A stretch of 64,000 nucleotides of DNA from Bacteroidales bacterium UBA3743 (GTDB lineage Bacteria > Bacteroidota > Bacteroidia > Bacteroidales > Paludibacteraceae): NCBI GenBank assembly GCA_002371265.1, contig DFGT01000030.1, positions 124,001-188,000 of the forward strand. The letters run 5' to 3'. Positions within the stretch are counted from its first letter, which is position 1, and every line of letters begins with the position of its first letter. The position numbers and the translations under genes were made by a program. The notes beneath the pieces were generated by a model, which was not told the origin of the DNA, searched no databases, and worked only from the letters and a program-made list of their open reading frames with translations. Positions 24,933 to 32,242 of this stretch are shown here, piece after piece.

Positions 24933-25514
24933 ATGACTATTGATTTCGATAAACTTGGTGGACTTGTGCCAGCAATCATCCAGGACGACGCCACATTAAA
25001 GGTGTTGATGCTCGGGTTCATGAATAAAGAAGCGTATGAGAAGACGGTGGAAACAGGCAAAGTGACTTTCTTTTCACGCACACGCAACAAGCTATGGACC
25101 AAGGGTGAGACAAGCGGAAATTTTCTTAACCTTGTCAGCATCAAGAACGACTGCGACAACGACACTCTTCTAATCCGTGTCAACCCAGTCGGACCCGTTT
25201 GCCACACAGGCACAGACACATGCTGGGGAGAAGTCAACGAAGGAGGAATGACAGCACTCGAAGCTGTGCAGAAGAAAATCAAGGCAGACGTTGCAGACCC
25301 ATCAACTTACGCAGGCAAAAACCACGCAGAAGGCAAAAACCGTGTGGCTCAAAACCTTGGTGAGGAGGCTGTGGTGGCTGTAATCAAAGCGTCGAAAGGA
25401 TCACGTGAGGAAATCATCGAGCAGAGCGGATCACTACTTTACCATCTGCTTGAGATGCTTACAGAAAACGGCATCGACATCAACGAAATCAAAAAGATTG
25501 CACCAAAAGATTAA
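24933..25514 (+). CDS. hisIE: Bifunctional phosphoribosyl-AMP cyclohydrolase/phosphoribosyl-ATP pyrophosphatase
   Basis: This fusion carries out steps 3 (HisI, N-terminal) and 2 (HisE, C-terminal) of histidine synthesis. HisI residues 1-105 include MLGFMNKEA, TFFSRTRNKLWTKGETSGN and the metal-binding CDNDTLL / GPVCHTGTDTCW cysteines. HisE residues about 110-193 include KVAEEA-like NLGEEAVVAVIKA and LLYHLLEML. Length (193) fits the fused form. ATG 24933 was chosen because TTG 24927 lies directly after the -7 box. ftsE starts 12 bases after its stop, so hisIE, ftsE, DUF4834 probably form one transcript. Confidence 0.94.
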   Translation: MTIDFDKLGGLVPAIIQDDATLKVLMLGFMNKEAYEKTVETGKVTFFSRTRNKLWTKGETSGNFLNLVSIKNDCDNDTLLIRVNPVGPVCHTGTDTCWGEVNEGGMTALEAVQKKIKADVADPSTYAGKNHAEGKNRVAQNLGEEAVVAVIKASKGSREEIIEQSGSLLYHLLEMLTENGIDINEIKKIAPKD

Positions 25515-25526
25515 AACTTTACGACT

Positions 25527-26231
25527 GTGAGCGAGATATTGCTAGACTATAAAAACGTATCAATCAACCACTCTGAGGTGACAGTGTTGAAGAATCTGAC
25601 ACAGCAAATCAGAGTCGGCGAACTTGTCTACCTCACAGGTAAGGTTGGAAGCGGAAAGAGTTCGTTTCTCAAATCAATATATGCGGACGCAGAAGTATCA
25701 GCAGGAAGCGCGACGGTACTCAACTACGACATCCGCAAAATAAAACGCAAAGAAATTCCATACCTACGCCGCGAACTTGGAATCATATTCCAAGATTTCA
25801 AGTTGCTGACCGACAGAAGTGTAGAGAAGAACCTCGACTTCGTGTTGAGAGCGACAGAAGTGAGCGACAAAAGCGAACGAAAGGAAAGAATCGCAAATGT
25901 GCTGGCATATGTGGGCATGGACAACAAAGGCTACAAAATGCCACATGAGCTGTCGGGAGGTGAGCAACAGCGCATCGTCATCGCGAGAGCATTGCTCAAC
26001 GACCCCAAAATGATCCTTGCCGATGAGCCGACAGGAAACCTTGACGCAGAGACAGGAAAGGATATTATGACGTTGCTTCACAAAATTTCGCTTGAAAAGA
26101 CAGCGGTTGTGATGGCGACACACAATATGAAATGGCCACAGATTTTCGAAGGCAGAGTGTTGAAATTCAACGAAATGGAAGTCAACGAAATATCAGTAGC
26201 CGAAGCAGTAACAACAAAAAATGAAGAGTAA
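25527..26231 (+). CDS. ftsE: FtsE-like cell-division ABC transporter ATPase
   Basis: FtsE and the membrane protein FtsX control peptidoglycan hydrolysis at the septum. The 234-residue ATPase has Walker A GKVGSGKSS (about 37-45), Q-loop IIFQDFKLL, signature LSGGEQQR (about 137-144), Walker B MILADEPTGNLD and H-loop ATHN. The tyrosine- and aspartate-rich FtsE-type N-terminus supports FtsE over LolD. I accept GTG 25527 as start, since no ATG fits the strand that begins the fold. No ftsX is adjacent, which is the usual Bacteroidota arrangement. It abuts the DUF4834 gene, whose ATG follows the TAA immediately. Confidence 0.82.
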   Translation: MSEILLDYKNVSINHSEVTVLKNLTQQIRVGELVYLTGKVGSGKSSFLKSIYADAEVSAGSATVLNYDIRKIKRKEIPYLRRELGIIFQDFKLLTDRSVEKNLDFVLRATEVSDKSERKERIANVLAYVGMDNKGYKMPHELSGGEQQRIVIARALLNDPKMILADEPTGNLDAETGKDIMTLLHKISLEKTAVVMATHNMKWPQIFEGRVLKFNEMEVNEISVAEAVTTKNEE

Positions 26232-26567
26232 ATGATAAAGTTTTTATTCACGCTGGTGCTTATAGGCATACTTTTTATGCTACTCGTCCCCATCATTTTG
26301 AAGGCGGTCGTCAAAAACCTTATAGGCAAAGCCACACAAAGGCAACAGCAGCAGTATCAGCAATATAACGGCAACGATTCCCAATCATCCTACTCATCCG
26401 CAGAAGAAAATGATGAGAGTTATTACGGAGGAAGTGTGCTGGTGCATGATGAAGATAGCGCACGACGAATGAAGAGGATGAAAGCAGAGGCGGAAGATGT
26501 GGAGGCTGTGATAATAGACGAACCTATCGAGTTCAAAGAAAAAGAGAAGGAGAAAGGTTACAGATAA
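26232..26567 (+). CDS. DUF4834 family membrane protein
   Basis: The 111-residue protein has one N-terminal membrane helix (IKFLFTLVLIGILFMLLVPI), then a short basic segment, a Gln/Asn/Ser-rich linker, and an acidic-basic C-terminal tail ending in EKEKEKGYR. This is the DUF4834 layout, limited to Bacteroidota. The ATG directly follows the ftsE stop. Translational coupling suggests a link to the FtsE ATPase at the membrane, but no function is known. Confidence 0.75.
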   Translation: MIKFLFTLVLIGILFMLLVPIILKAVVKNLIGKATQRQQQQYQQYNGNDSQSSYSSAEENDESYYGGSVLVHDEDSARRMKRMKAEAEDVEAVIIDEPIEFKEKEKEKGYR

Positions 26568-26621
26568 GTAAAAAGCAAGAAACTGAAACGAAGAAAAAAA
26601 TATAACAATAAGTATATAAAA

Positions 26622-28145
26622 ATGGGAAAAAAAGCATTGTTGATGATCCTCGACGGTTGGGGAATCGGTGACAAAACAAAGTCTGACGTAATCTCGTCTA
26701 CACCAACACCAAATTGGGACGCTTTGATAGCAAACTATCCAAACTCACAGCTTCAGGCATCAGGAGAGAACGTAGGTTTGCCAGACGGACAGATGGGAAA
26801 CTCAGAGGTAGGACACTTGAATATCGGTGCAGGACGCATTGTATATCAAGATCTTGTGAAGATTAACCGTGCTTGTGCAGACGGTTCAATCATGAAGAAC
26901 CCAGAGGTCATTTCAGCATTTGAGTATGCAAAAAAGACAGGAAAGAAAGTTCACTATATGGGCTTGACATCGACAGGTGGAGTACACTCATCTTTCGATC
27001 ATTTGTTCAAGCTATGTGAGATAGCAAAGGAATTCGGAGTTGCAGACAAGACATTCATCCACTGTTTCATGGATGGTCGTGACACAGACCCTAAGAGCGG
27101 TAAAGGCTTCATCGAGCAGCTTACAGCACAGGCAAAGAAGACAGGATGCACAATCGCATCTATCGTAGGTCGTTTCTATGCTATGGACCGTGACAAGCGT
27201 TGGGAGCGTATCAAAGAGGCATACGATTTGTTGGTAAACGGAATCGGAGCACCTGCAACAGACATGGTCAAGGCGATGCAGGACAGCTACGATGCAGGAG
27301 TGACAGACGAGTTTGTTAAGCCAATCGTCAACACATCTGCAAACGGAAAGATTGGAGAGGGCGACGTGGTTATCTTCTTCAACTACCGTAACGACCGTGC
27401 TAAGGAGCTTACAATCGTATTGTCGCAGAACGACGTCCCAGAGCAGGGAATGAAGACAATTCCAAACATCCAGTTCTACTGTATGACTCCATACGACGCT
27501 TCATTCACAGGCGTTCACATTCTATTCCCTAAGGAGAACGTAAGCAACACATTGGCTGAATACCTTTCAAACAAAGGATTGAAGCAGCTTCACACAGCAG
27601 AGACTGAGAAGTTCGCTCACGTAACATTCTTCTTGAACGGAGGACGTGAGACTCCATTCGACGGAGAGGAGAGAATCTTGGTCCCTTCACCAAAAGTGGC
27701 AACATACGACTTGAAGCCAGAGATGTCAGCGTTCGAGGTAAAAGACAAACTAGTTGACGCTATCCACTCAAAGAAGTTCGACTTCATCGTTGTGAACTTC
27801 GCAAACGGAGACATGGTTGGTCACACAGGCAAGTACGAGGCTATCGAAAAGGCAGTTGTAGCAATCGACCAGGTTGTAAAGGAAGTTACAGACGCTACAC
27901 TTGCTGAGGATTACGCTACAATCATCATCGCTGACCACGGAAACTGCGATTACGCAATCAACCCAGACGGAACACCAAACACTGCGCACTCACTTAACCC
28001 AGTGCCATTCGTTTACGTTGCAAACGACGCTAAATCAGTGAAGGTTTCTAACGGTGTCTTGGCAGACGTAGCACCATCAATCTTGTCAGTGATGGGTCTT
28101 GAGCAGCCATCTGAAATGACAGGTAAGAACTTGATTTCAAAGTAA
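26622..28145 (+). CDS. gpmI: 2,3-bisphosphoglycerate-independent phosphoglycerate mutase
   Basis: GpmI interconverts 3- and 2-phosphoglycerate in glycolysis using two Mn ions. The 507 residues start with KALLMILDGWGIG (first metal Asp), contain the phospho-acceptor Ser in MGNSEVGHLNIGAGR (about residue 64), the FMDGRDTDP motif, NYRNDRAKE, and the second metal site in NFANGDMVGHTG and IIADHGNCD. Length is standard. Its codon choice is visibly more restricted than that of its neighbours (repeated GCA, ACA, AAG, GAG), as expected for a highly expressed gene. A strong hairpin follows at 28167. Confidence 0.96.
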   Translation: MGKKALLMILDGWGIGDKTKSDVISSTPTPNWDALIANYPNSQLQASGENVGLPDGQMGNSEVGHLNIGAGRIVYQDLVKINRACADGSIMKNPEVISAFEYAKKTGKKVHYMGLTSTGGVHSSFDHLFKLCEIAKEFGVADKTFIHCFMDGRDTDPKSGKGFIEQLTAQAKKTGCTIASIVGRFYAMDRDKRWERIKEAYDLLVNGIGAPATDMVKAMQDSYDAGVTDEFVKPIVNTSANGKIGEGDVVIFFNYRNDRAKELTIVLSQNDVPEQGMKTIPNIQFYCMTPYDASFTGVHILFPKENVSNTLAEYLSNKGLKQLHTAETEKFAHVTFFLNGGRETPFDGEERILVPSPKVATYDLKPEMSAFEVKDKLVDAIHSKKFDFIVVNFANGDMVGHTGKYEAIEKAVVAIDQVVKEVTDATLAEDYATIIIADHGNCDYAINPDGTPNTAHSLNPVPFVYVANDAKSVKVSNGVLADVAPSILSVMGLEQPSEMTGKNLISK

Positions 28146-28166
28146 TTTTGAGATTGAATAATAATT

Positions 28167-28200
28167 GTAGAGACGTGGGAATCCGCGTCTCTACTTTTTT
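28167..28200 (+). terminator. Terminator of gpmI, REP-like stem
   Basis: GTAGAGACG (28167-28175) pairs with CGTCTCTAC (28186-28194), followed by T6. The stem is a good intrinsic terminator and also belongs to the GAGACG/CGTCTC hairpin group seen at 2287 and 38600. Confidence 0.8.
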
Positions 28201-28353
28201 ATTAGATGGAATGTAAAAATTGAGGAGTCCAAAGTGCGGAACCAAATTTTAAGTTTAGCGGCCCACAAAAAAAGGTTTGACAAAACATCAGCATCCAAAT
28301 TTTACCTATTTATGTAATTTTTTATTTTATTTGCATCATAAAAAACAAACACC

Positions 28354-29085
28354 ATGAAGAAGTCAAATTTTGCCACATTATTAATATGTATGCTGTCGTG
28401 GTCTGCTAGTCTTTCCGCGCAACGGAAAGAAATACCACACGGTCATTTATACGACTACAATTATCCTTCTCAACAAAAAAAAGACTCCTTGGGTAAGTCT
28501 AAAATTTATATTCCAGATGCGAAATCGGATTTGGACAGAGATGTGCCACCTGGATTATTGCCACAGTATATGAACCCGAACTACTATGGTTACAAAGAGG
28601 TGAAACACATCAGATCGGCAGGCTCAGAATCCAGCAATGATTATTCCACACCACATTTCGGAGAAAAGGTGTCAAAGAGACGTGCGACAAAGAATTCATT
28701 TCAAATACGTCATTCTGATGGAATTTATCACTATCGCGATGGAATTTTCTATTTACAGAAAGAAGACACATACGTGATTCACGAGCCACATGTAGGATTT
28801 AGAGTGCCTACCATTCCTGTCGGGCGACGTGAATATACATTTAACGGCACTGCATACTACTATTACTATGGGACTTTCTACGTATTTAATCCTGTAGTGA
28901 AGATGTACGACGTCGCAGTTCCACCTGTTGGAGTTATTGTTGATTGGATACCGAAAAATGCGGAAATGAAAGAGGTGTCAGGAGAGACATATTACATTGT
29001 GAATGGAGTAAAATACAAAGAGGTCTCTTTGAGTGTCGCAAATTCAAAATGGTACCAAGTTGTCGCAGTTGACACAAAATATTAG
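28354..29085 (+). CDS. DUF6515-like secreted protein
   Basis: A 243-residue protein with a signal peptide (MKKSNFATLLICMLSWSASLSAQ). The C-terminal third has the pattern of DUF6515-like proteins: IYHYRDGIFY, YTFNGTAYYYYYGTFY, VVKMYDVAVPPVGVIVDWIP and ETYYIVNGVKYKEV, that is, repeated aromatic-rich GxxYYxxxGxFY hairpins. The first half is Pro/Tyr-rich and unassigned. It probably sits in the periplasm or outer membrane; its role is unknown. It is separated from gpmI by a terminator and from the lipoprotein operon by a promoter. Confidence 0.6.
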   Translation: MKKSNFATLLICMLSWSASLSAQRKEIPHGHLYDYNYPSQQKKDSLGKSKIYIPDAKSDLDRDVPPGLLPQYMNPNYYGYKEVKHIRSAGSESSNDYSTPHFGEKVSKRRATKNSFQIRHSDGIYHYRDGIFYLQKEDTYVIHEPHVGFRVPTIPVGRREYTFNGTAYYYYYGTFYVFNPVVKMYDVAVPPVGVIVDWIPKNAEMKEVSGETYYIVNGVKYKEVSLSVANSKWYQVVAVDTKY

Positions 29086-29172
29086 AATTACTTCTTGACT
29101 CTAAGAAATGGCCGCGATTTTTAGAGCAACATTTTTTAACATAAAAAAGTTGTGTTTTCAAGACGCATAGAC

Positions 29173-29180
29173 TACATTTG
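29173..29180 (+). promoter_or_regulatory. -7 box of the lipoprotein/radical SAM operon
   Basis: TACATTTG, perfect TAnnTTTG, 31 bases before ATG 29212. It lies inside the longest open frame (from 29152), which shows that the first lipoprotein really starts at 29212. Confidence 0.65.
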
Positions 29181-29211
29181 TAAATATAATAATTTATGCG
29201 CAGAAAAGGAC

Positions 29212-29667
29212 ATGAGTAAATCTAAACTATATGCATGGATATTATCGATAATTGGACTTCAACTGCAGAGTTGTTTTCCTTTTTCGGCTTTAGAATACGG
29301 ATGTCAGTACACTGAATTCAAAACAAATGGCACAGTAAAAGACGAAAAAGGCAGAAAATGGTCAAACACGAAAGTCAATATAAAAATCGATGTTTATGAC
29401 ACAAACGGCGACATTGCTTTAACATCAGAGCGAACCGTCACCAGCGACCAAAATGGCAAATATGAATCCAAATACGGAGAATGTGATTTCACAAAAACAA
29501 TTGGAAAGATTGAATATGAAATCACCTCATCCCCTTCGTATCCTTACTATCTAGACACGATTCGCAAAGAAGTCGAAAGTGAAAACATTAAGGTCACGAA
29601 AAAAGGAGAGGATAAGACAATAAGTCAAGAAATCGACATTATTCTAAAAAGGGAAAAAAAAGAATAA
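29212..29667 (+). CDS. Radical SAM-associated putative lipoprotein, copy 1
   Basis: From ATG 29212 the protein has 151 residues and begins with a lipoprotein signal ending in LQLQSC (Cys21). After it comes EYGCQYTEF (Cys31) and FKTNGTVKDEKGRKWSNTKV, the start of a beta-sandwich resembling carboxypeptidase-regulatory or Ig-like domains. DTIRKEV and a C-terminal EIDIILK strand follow. Copies 2-4 downstream share the lipobox, the YGC-x-YT motif, the GTVxDE loop and DTIRKE. This is the most divergent copy and has one extra Cys (YGECDF). Its place upstream of a radical SAM/SPASM gene matches the TIGR04133/TIGR04134 rSAM/lipoprotein pairing as I recall it. Surface or periplasmic location inferred. 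Confidence 0.75.
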   Translation: MSKSKLYAWILSIIGLQLQSCFPFSALEYGCQYTEFKTNGTVKDEKGRKWSNTKVNIKIDVYDTNGDIALTSERTVTSDQNGKYESKYGECDFTKTIGKIEYEITSSPSYPYYLDTIRKEVESENIKVTKKGEDKTISQEIDIILKREKKE

Positions 29668-29670
29668 ATC

Positions 29671-30114
29671 ATGAAAACGACAAAACTTATAGGCGGATTA
29701 CTTGCCATACTTGGATTCCAGATGCAGAGTTGCGAATATGGGTGTCCATACACCACATATAAGACTCAAGGCACCGTAGTAGACGAAAAGGGAGATAAGA
29801 TAAAAGGTGCAGAAGTCAAAGTAAAGATTGAGTCACGTCCAGATAGTCTCCATTTAAGCATAGACAAGACTCATCCCGTCATTTCCACAAAAACAGCCAT
29901 GAGTGACAGAAAAGGCAAATACGAAACAACACATAAAGATTTAGATGATATTGGCAACGTCAAACTAAACTATGAAGTAATCACAAACAAAGACGGATAC
30001 CAACCTGACACTATCCGTAAAGAGGTAAAAAAGACGGACTTCAAGTATAAAGACGAAGATACATGGGAAACTATCGCAACTCATGAAATCAACATTGTTC
30101 TAAAGAAAAAATAA
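29671..30114 (+). CDS. Radical SAM-associated putative lipoprotein, copy 2
   Basis: A 147-residue paralogue starting 3 bases after copy 1. The signal MKTTKLIGGLLAILGFQMQS precedes lipid Cys21, followed at once by EYGCPYTTYKT (Cys25). The domain contains GTVVDEKGDKIKGAEVKVKI, a central variable segment (about residues 55-85), then YEVITNKDGYQPDTIRKEV and WETIATHEINIVLKKK. Apart from the lipid Cys it has only one Cys, in the YGC motif, the obvious candidate for modification by the downstream enzyme. Signal peptide and C-terminal strand are nearly identical to those of copies 3 and 4, so the array arose by tandem duplication. Confidence 0.8.
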   Translation: MKTTKLIGGLLAILGFQMQSCEYGCPYTTYKTQGTVVDEKGDKIKGAEVKVKIESRPDSLHLSIDKTHPVISTKTAMSDRKGKYETTHKDLDDIGNVKLNYEVITNKDGYQPDTIRKEVKKTDFKYKDEDTWETIATHEINIVLKKK

Positions 30115-30123
30115 AAGACAGAT

Positions 30124-30594
30124 ATGAAAACAACTAAAATTTTAACATGGCTATTGGCCATACTTGGATTTCAGATGCAAAGTTGTACAGAAGAAGAGGA
30201 AGGCCGTGAAGAATATGGATGCCCATACACCACATACAAGACTCACGGCACCGTAAAGGACGAGAATGGCAACAAAATCCAAGACGCCAAAGTCAGCGTA
30301 AAAATTGATGCCGTTGTGGAGACGACAGATTCCATCGGTGTGCAAAGCGATACAATATGGCACTCCAAAGAATCTGTGATGAGCGACAAACGTGGCAACT
30401 ATGAGACAAGAAGATCCGGAGTCCATCTCAATGGCGATGCCATATATCATTATGTAGTCATCACCGACAAAAACGGATATTTGCCAGACACTATACGTAA
30501 GGAAGTGAAAGGAATGGATTTAAAATTCGAAAAAGGAGGAGAGTGGGAAACAATAGCAAAAAACGAAATAAACGTCACTCTAAAGAGAAAATAA
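30124..30594 (+). CDS. Radical SAM-associated putative lipoprotein, copy 3
   Basis: A 156-residue paralogue 9 bases after copy 2. MKTTKILTWLLAILGFQMQS leads to Cys21, then an acidic spacer (TEEEEGREE) absent from copy 2, then EYGCPYTTYKT (Cys33). The domain has GTVKDENGNKIQDAKVSVKI, a variable middle, YVVITDKNGYLPDTIRKEV and WETIAKNEINVTLKRK. The total of two cysteines (lipid and YGC) is kept despite the insertion. Differences between copies concentrate in the spacer and middle loop, the parts most likely to be exposed. Confidence 0.8.
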   Translation: MKTTKILTWLLAILGFQMQSCTEEEEGREEYGCPYTTYKTHGTVKDENGNKIQDAKVSVKIDAVVETTDSIGVQSDTIWHSKESVMSDKRGNYETRRSGVHLNGDAIYHYVVITDKNGYLPDTIRKEVKGMDLKFEKGGEWETIAKNEINVTLKRK

Positions 30595-30597
30595 ATA

Positions 30598-31062
30598 ATG
30601 AAATCATCCAAAATATTGGCCGGTATTTTAGCTATGCTTGGTTTTCAAATGCAAAGCTGTGTAGGGACAGACGAATATGGTTGTCCTTACACCACATATA
30701 AAACCAACGGCACTGTAAAGGACGAAAACGGCAACAAAGTACAGGGAGCTGAAGTCAGCGTGAAGGCAGACGTGATTGTCGAAAAGGAATCCATTTACGG
30801 TGAAAAATCCAAAGACACAATCTCACAACCAATTCAAACTGTCTACTCCAACAAAAAAGGTGTATACGAAGTAAGTCACGGAGATTTGCTAGATGGATTT
30901 GGCAACAAAAGTATAAACTATGAAGTCATCACCAACAAAGATGGCTATGAGCCTGACACTATCCGCAAAGAAGCTAATAAATCAGACTTCAAATACAAAC
31001 ATGTAGGAGACTGGGAAACCGTCGCCACCCAAGAAATCGACATTACTCTAAAGAAAAAGTAA
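30598..31062 (+). CDS. Radical SAM-associated putative lipoprotein, copy 4
   Basis: A 154-residue paralogue 3 bases after copy 3 and 3 bases before the radical SAM gene. MKSSKILAGILAMLGFQMQS leads to Cys21, then VGTDEYGCPYTTYKT (Cys29). The domain has GTVKDENGNKVQGAEVSVKA, a variable segment with a Ser/Thr/Gln-rich loop, YEVITNKDGYEPDTIRKEA and WETVATQEIDITLKKK. It again has exactly two cysteines. Tight spacing shows it is co-transcribed with the enzyme. Confidence 0.8.
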   Translation: MKSSKILAGILAMLGFQMQSCVGTDEYGCPYTTYKTNGTVKDENGNKVQGAEVSVKADVIVEKESIYGEKSKDTISQPIQTVYSNKKGVYEVSHGDLLDGFGNKSINYEVITNKDGYEPDTIRKEANKSDFKYKHVGDWETVATQEIDITLKKK

Positions 31063-31065
31063 AGG

Positions 31066-32136
31066 ATGGCAGAAAAAAAGATTTCTATCCGTAAAAGGAT
31101 TGGCTTAGAGCTTACCCGTAAGATAAGGAAAAGCACACCACCTCAACTGCGTGTCCTTTTTTGGGAATGTACATTGCGGTGCAATGCGGCTTGCAGACAC
31201 TGTGGCAGCGACTGTAAGGCGACAGCCAACAGCAAGGATATGCCTGCCGAAGATTTTTTGAGAGTGATAGACAGTCTGACTCCACATGTGGACACACATA
31301 AGACTTTTATTATATTTACAGGAGGAGAAGCACTTGTCAGGCCAGACATCGATTATGTAGGCACTGAATTGAACAAACGAGAGTATCCTTGGGGCATCGT
31401 CTCAAACGGATATTTGCTCAACGCAGAACGTTTTAAGCGTCTGAAAGCAGCAGGCATGCATTCCATCACCATCAGTCTGGACGGTTTTGAAGAGGCTCAC
31501 GACTGGATGCGCCGCATACCCAATGGATTCAAGCATGCGGTTGAAGCCATCAAACTACTCGTCGCCGACAATGATATTGTTTATGATGTCGTGACTTGCG
31601 CGAACCAGAAAAATTATGACTCGCTTCCTGAATTCAGAGATTTCCTCATCAGCATCGGAGTGAAAGAGTGGAGAATCTTCACTATATTCCCTGTCGGACG
31701 AGCCGCTGAAAATCCGGAATTACAGTTGAACGACCGTCAGTTTACCGATCTGATGAAGTTTATTGCAGACACCCGCAAAGAAGGGAAAATAAAAGTGAGC
31801 TACGGATGTGAAGGATTCTTAGGCGGATATGAGACGGAGGTGCGTGACACATTCTACCAATGCAATGCAGGTGTCAACGTAAGCTCAATTCTAGCAGACG
31901 GCAGTATATCAGCATGCCCGAGCATCAGAGCCAACTATCATCAGGGCAACATCTATACGGATGATCTTTGGGATGTGTGGACAAACAGATACCAGAAATT
32001 CCGCGACCGCAGTTGGATGAAGAAAGACGAGTGCGGCGAATGCAAGATGTTCCGTTATTGTGAAGGCAACGGATTCCACCTGAGAGACGAGAATGGCAAA
32101 CTGTTATTCTGCCACTACCACCGTCTACTTGATTGA
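31066..32136 (+). CDS. Radical SAM/SPASM enzyme of the rSAM/lipoprotein system
   Basis: The 356-residue protein binds a radical-SAM 4Fe4S cluster through CNAACRHC (Cys39, Cys43, Cys46). It has the SAM-contact motif IIFTGGEALVRPD, ISLDGFEEAHDWMR, and a C-terminal SPASM domain with Cys in FYQCNAGV, SACPSI, DECGECKMFRYCEGNG and FCHYH, enough for auxiliary clusters. SPASM enzymes modify peptides or proteins (thioether, C-C or epimer chemistry). Here four lipoproteins with a conserved YGC motif precede it, so they are the likely substrates; the reaction is unknown. It appears to be the TIGR04133-type enzyme. A bidirectional terminator follows. Confidence 0.88.
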   Translation: MAEKKISIRKRIGLELTRKIRKSTPPQLRVLFWECTLRCNAACRHCGSDCKATANSKDMPAEDFLRVIDSLTPHVDTHKTFIIFTGGEALVRPDIDYVGTELNKREYPWGIVSNGYLLNAERFKRLKAAGMHSITISLDGFEEAHDWMRRIPNGFKHAVEAIKLLVADNDIVYDVVTCANQKNYDSLPEFRDFLISIGVKEWRIFTIFPVGRAAENPELQLNDRQFTDLMKFIADTRKEGKIKVSYGCEGFLGGYETEVRDTFYQCNAGVNVSSILADGSISACPSIRANYHQGNIYTDDLWDVWTNRYQKFRDRSWMKKDECGECKMFRYCEGNGFHLRDENGKLLFCHYHRLLD

Positions 32137-32170
32137 TCTTTACAAGACAAAAGATTTTAATTCCTCATAC

Positions 32171-32209
32171 AAAAATAGGGAGGCTTAACAGTGAAGCCTT
32201 CCTATTTTT
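32171..32209. terminator. Bidirectional terminator between radical SAM operon and T9SS gene
   Basis: AAAAATAGGGAGGCTT (32171-32186) pairs with AAGCCTTCCTATTTTT (32194-32209), with one mismatch. The A-run and T-run at the two ends let it serve the convergent genes on both strands. Confidence 0.8.
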
Positions 32210-32242
32210 GAGTTATAGGAGTCTGCTACCCCATCCTATTCA

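Noticed and set aside
29152..29211. Longer start for lipoprotein copy 1
   Set aside because: A TACATTTG promoter box at 29173 lies inside it, and only ATG 29212 gives a lipoprotein signal with Cys at position 21 as in the other three copies.
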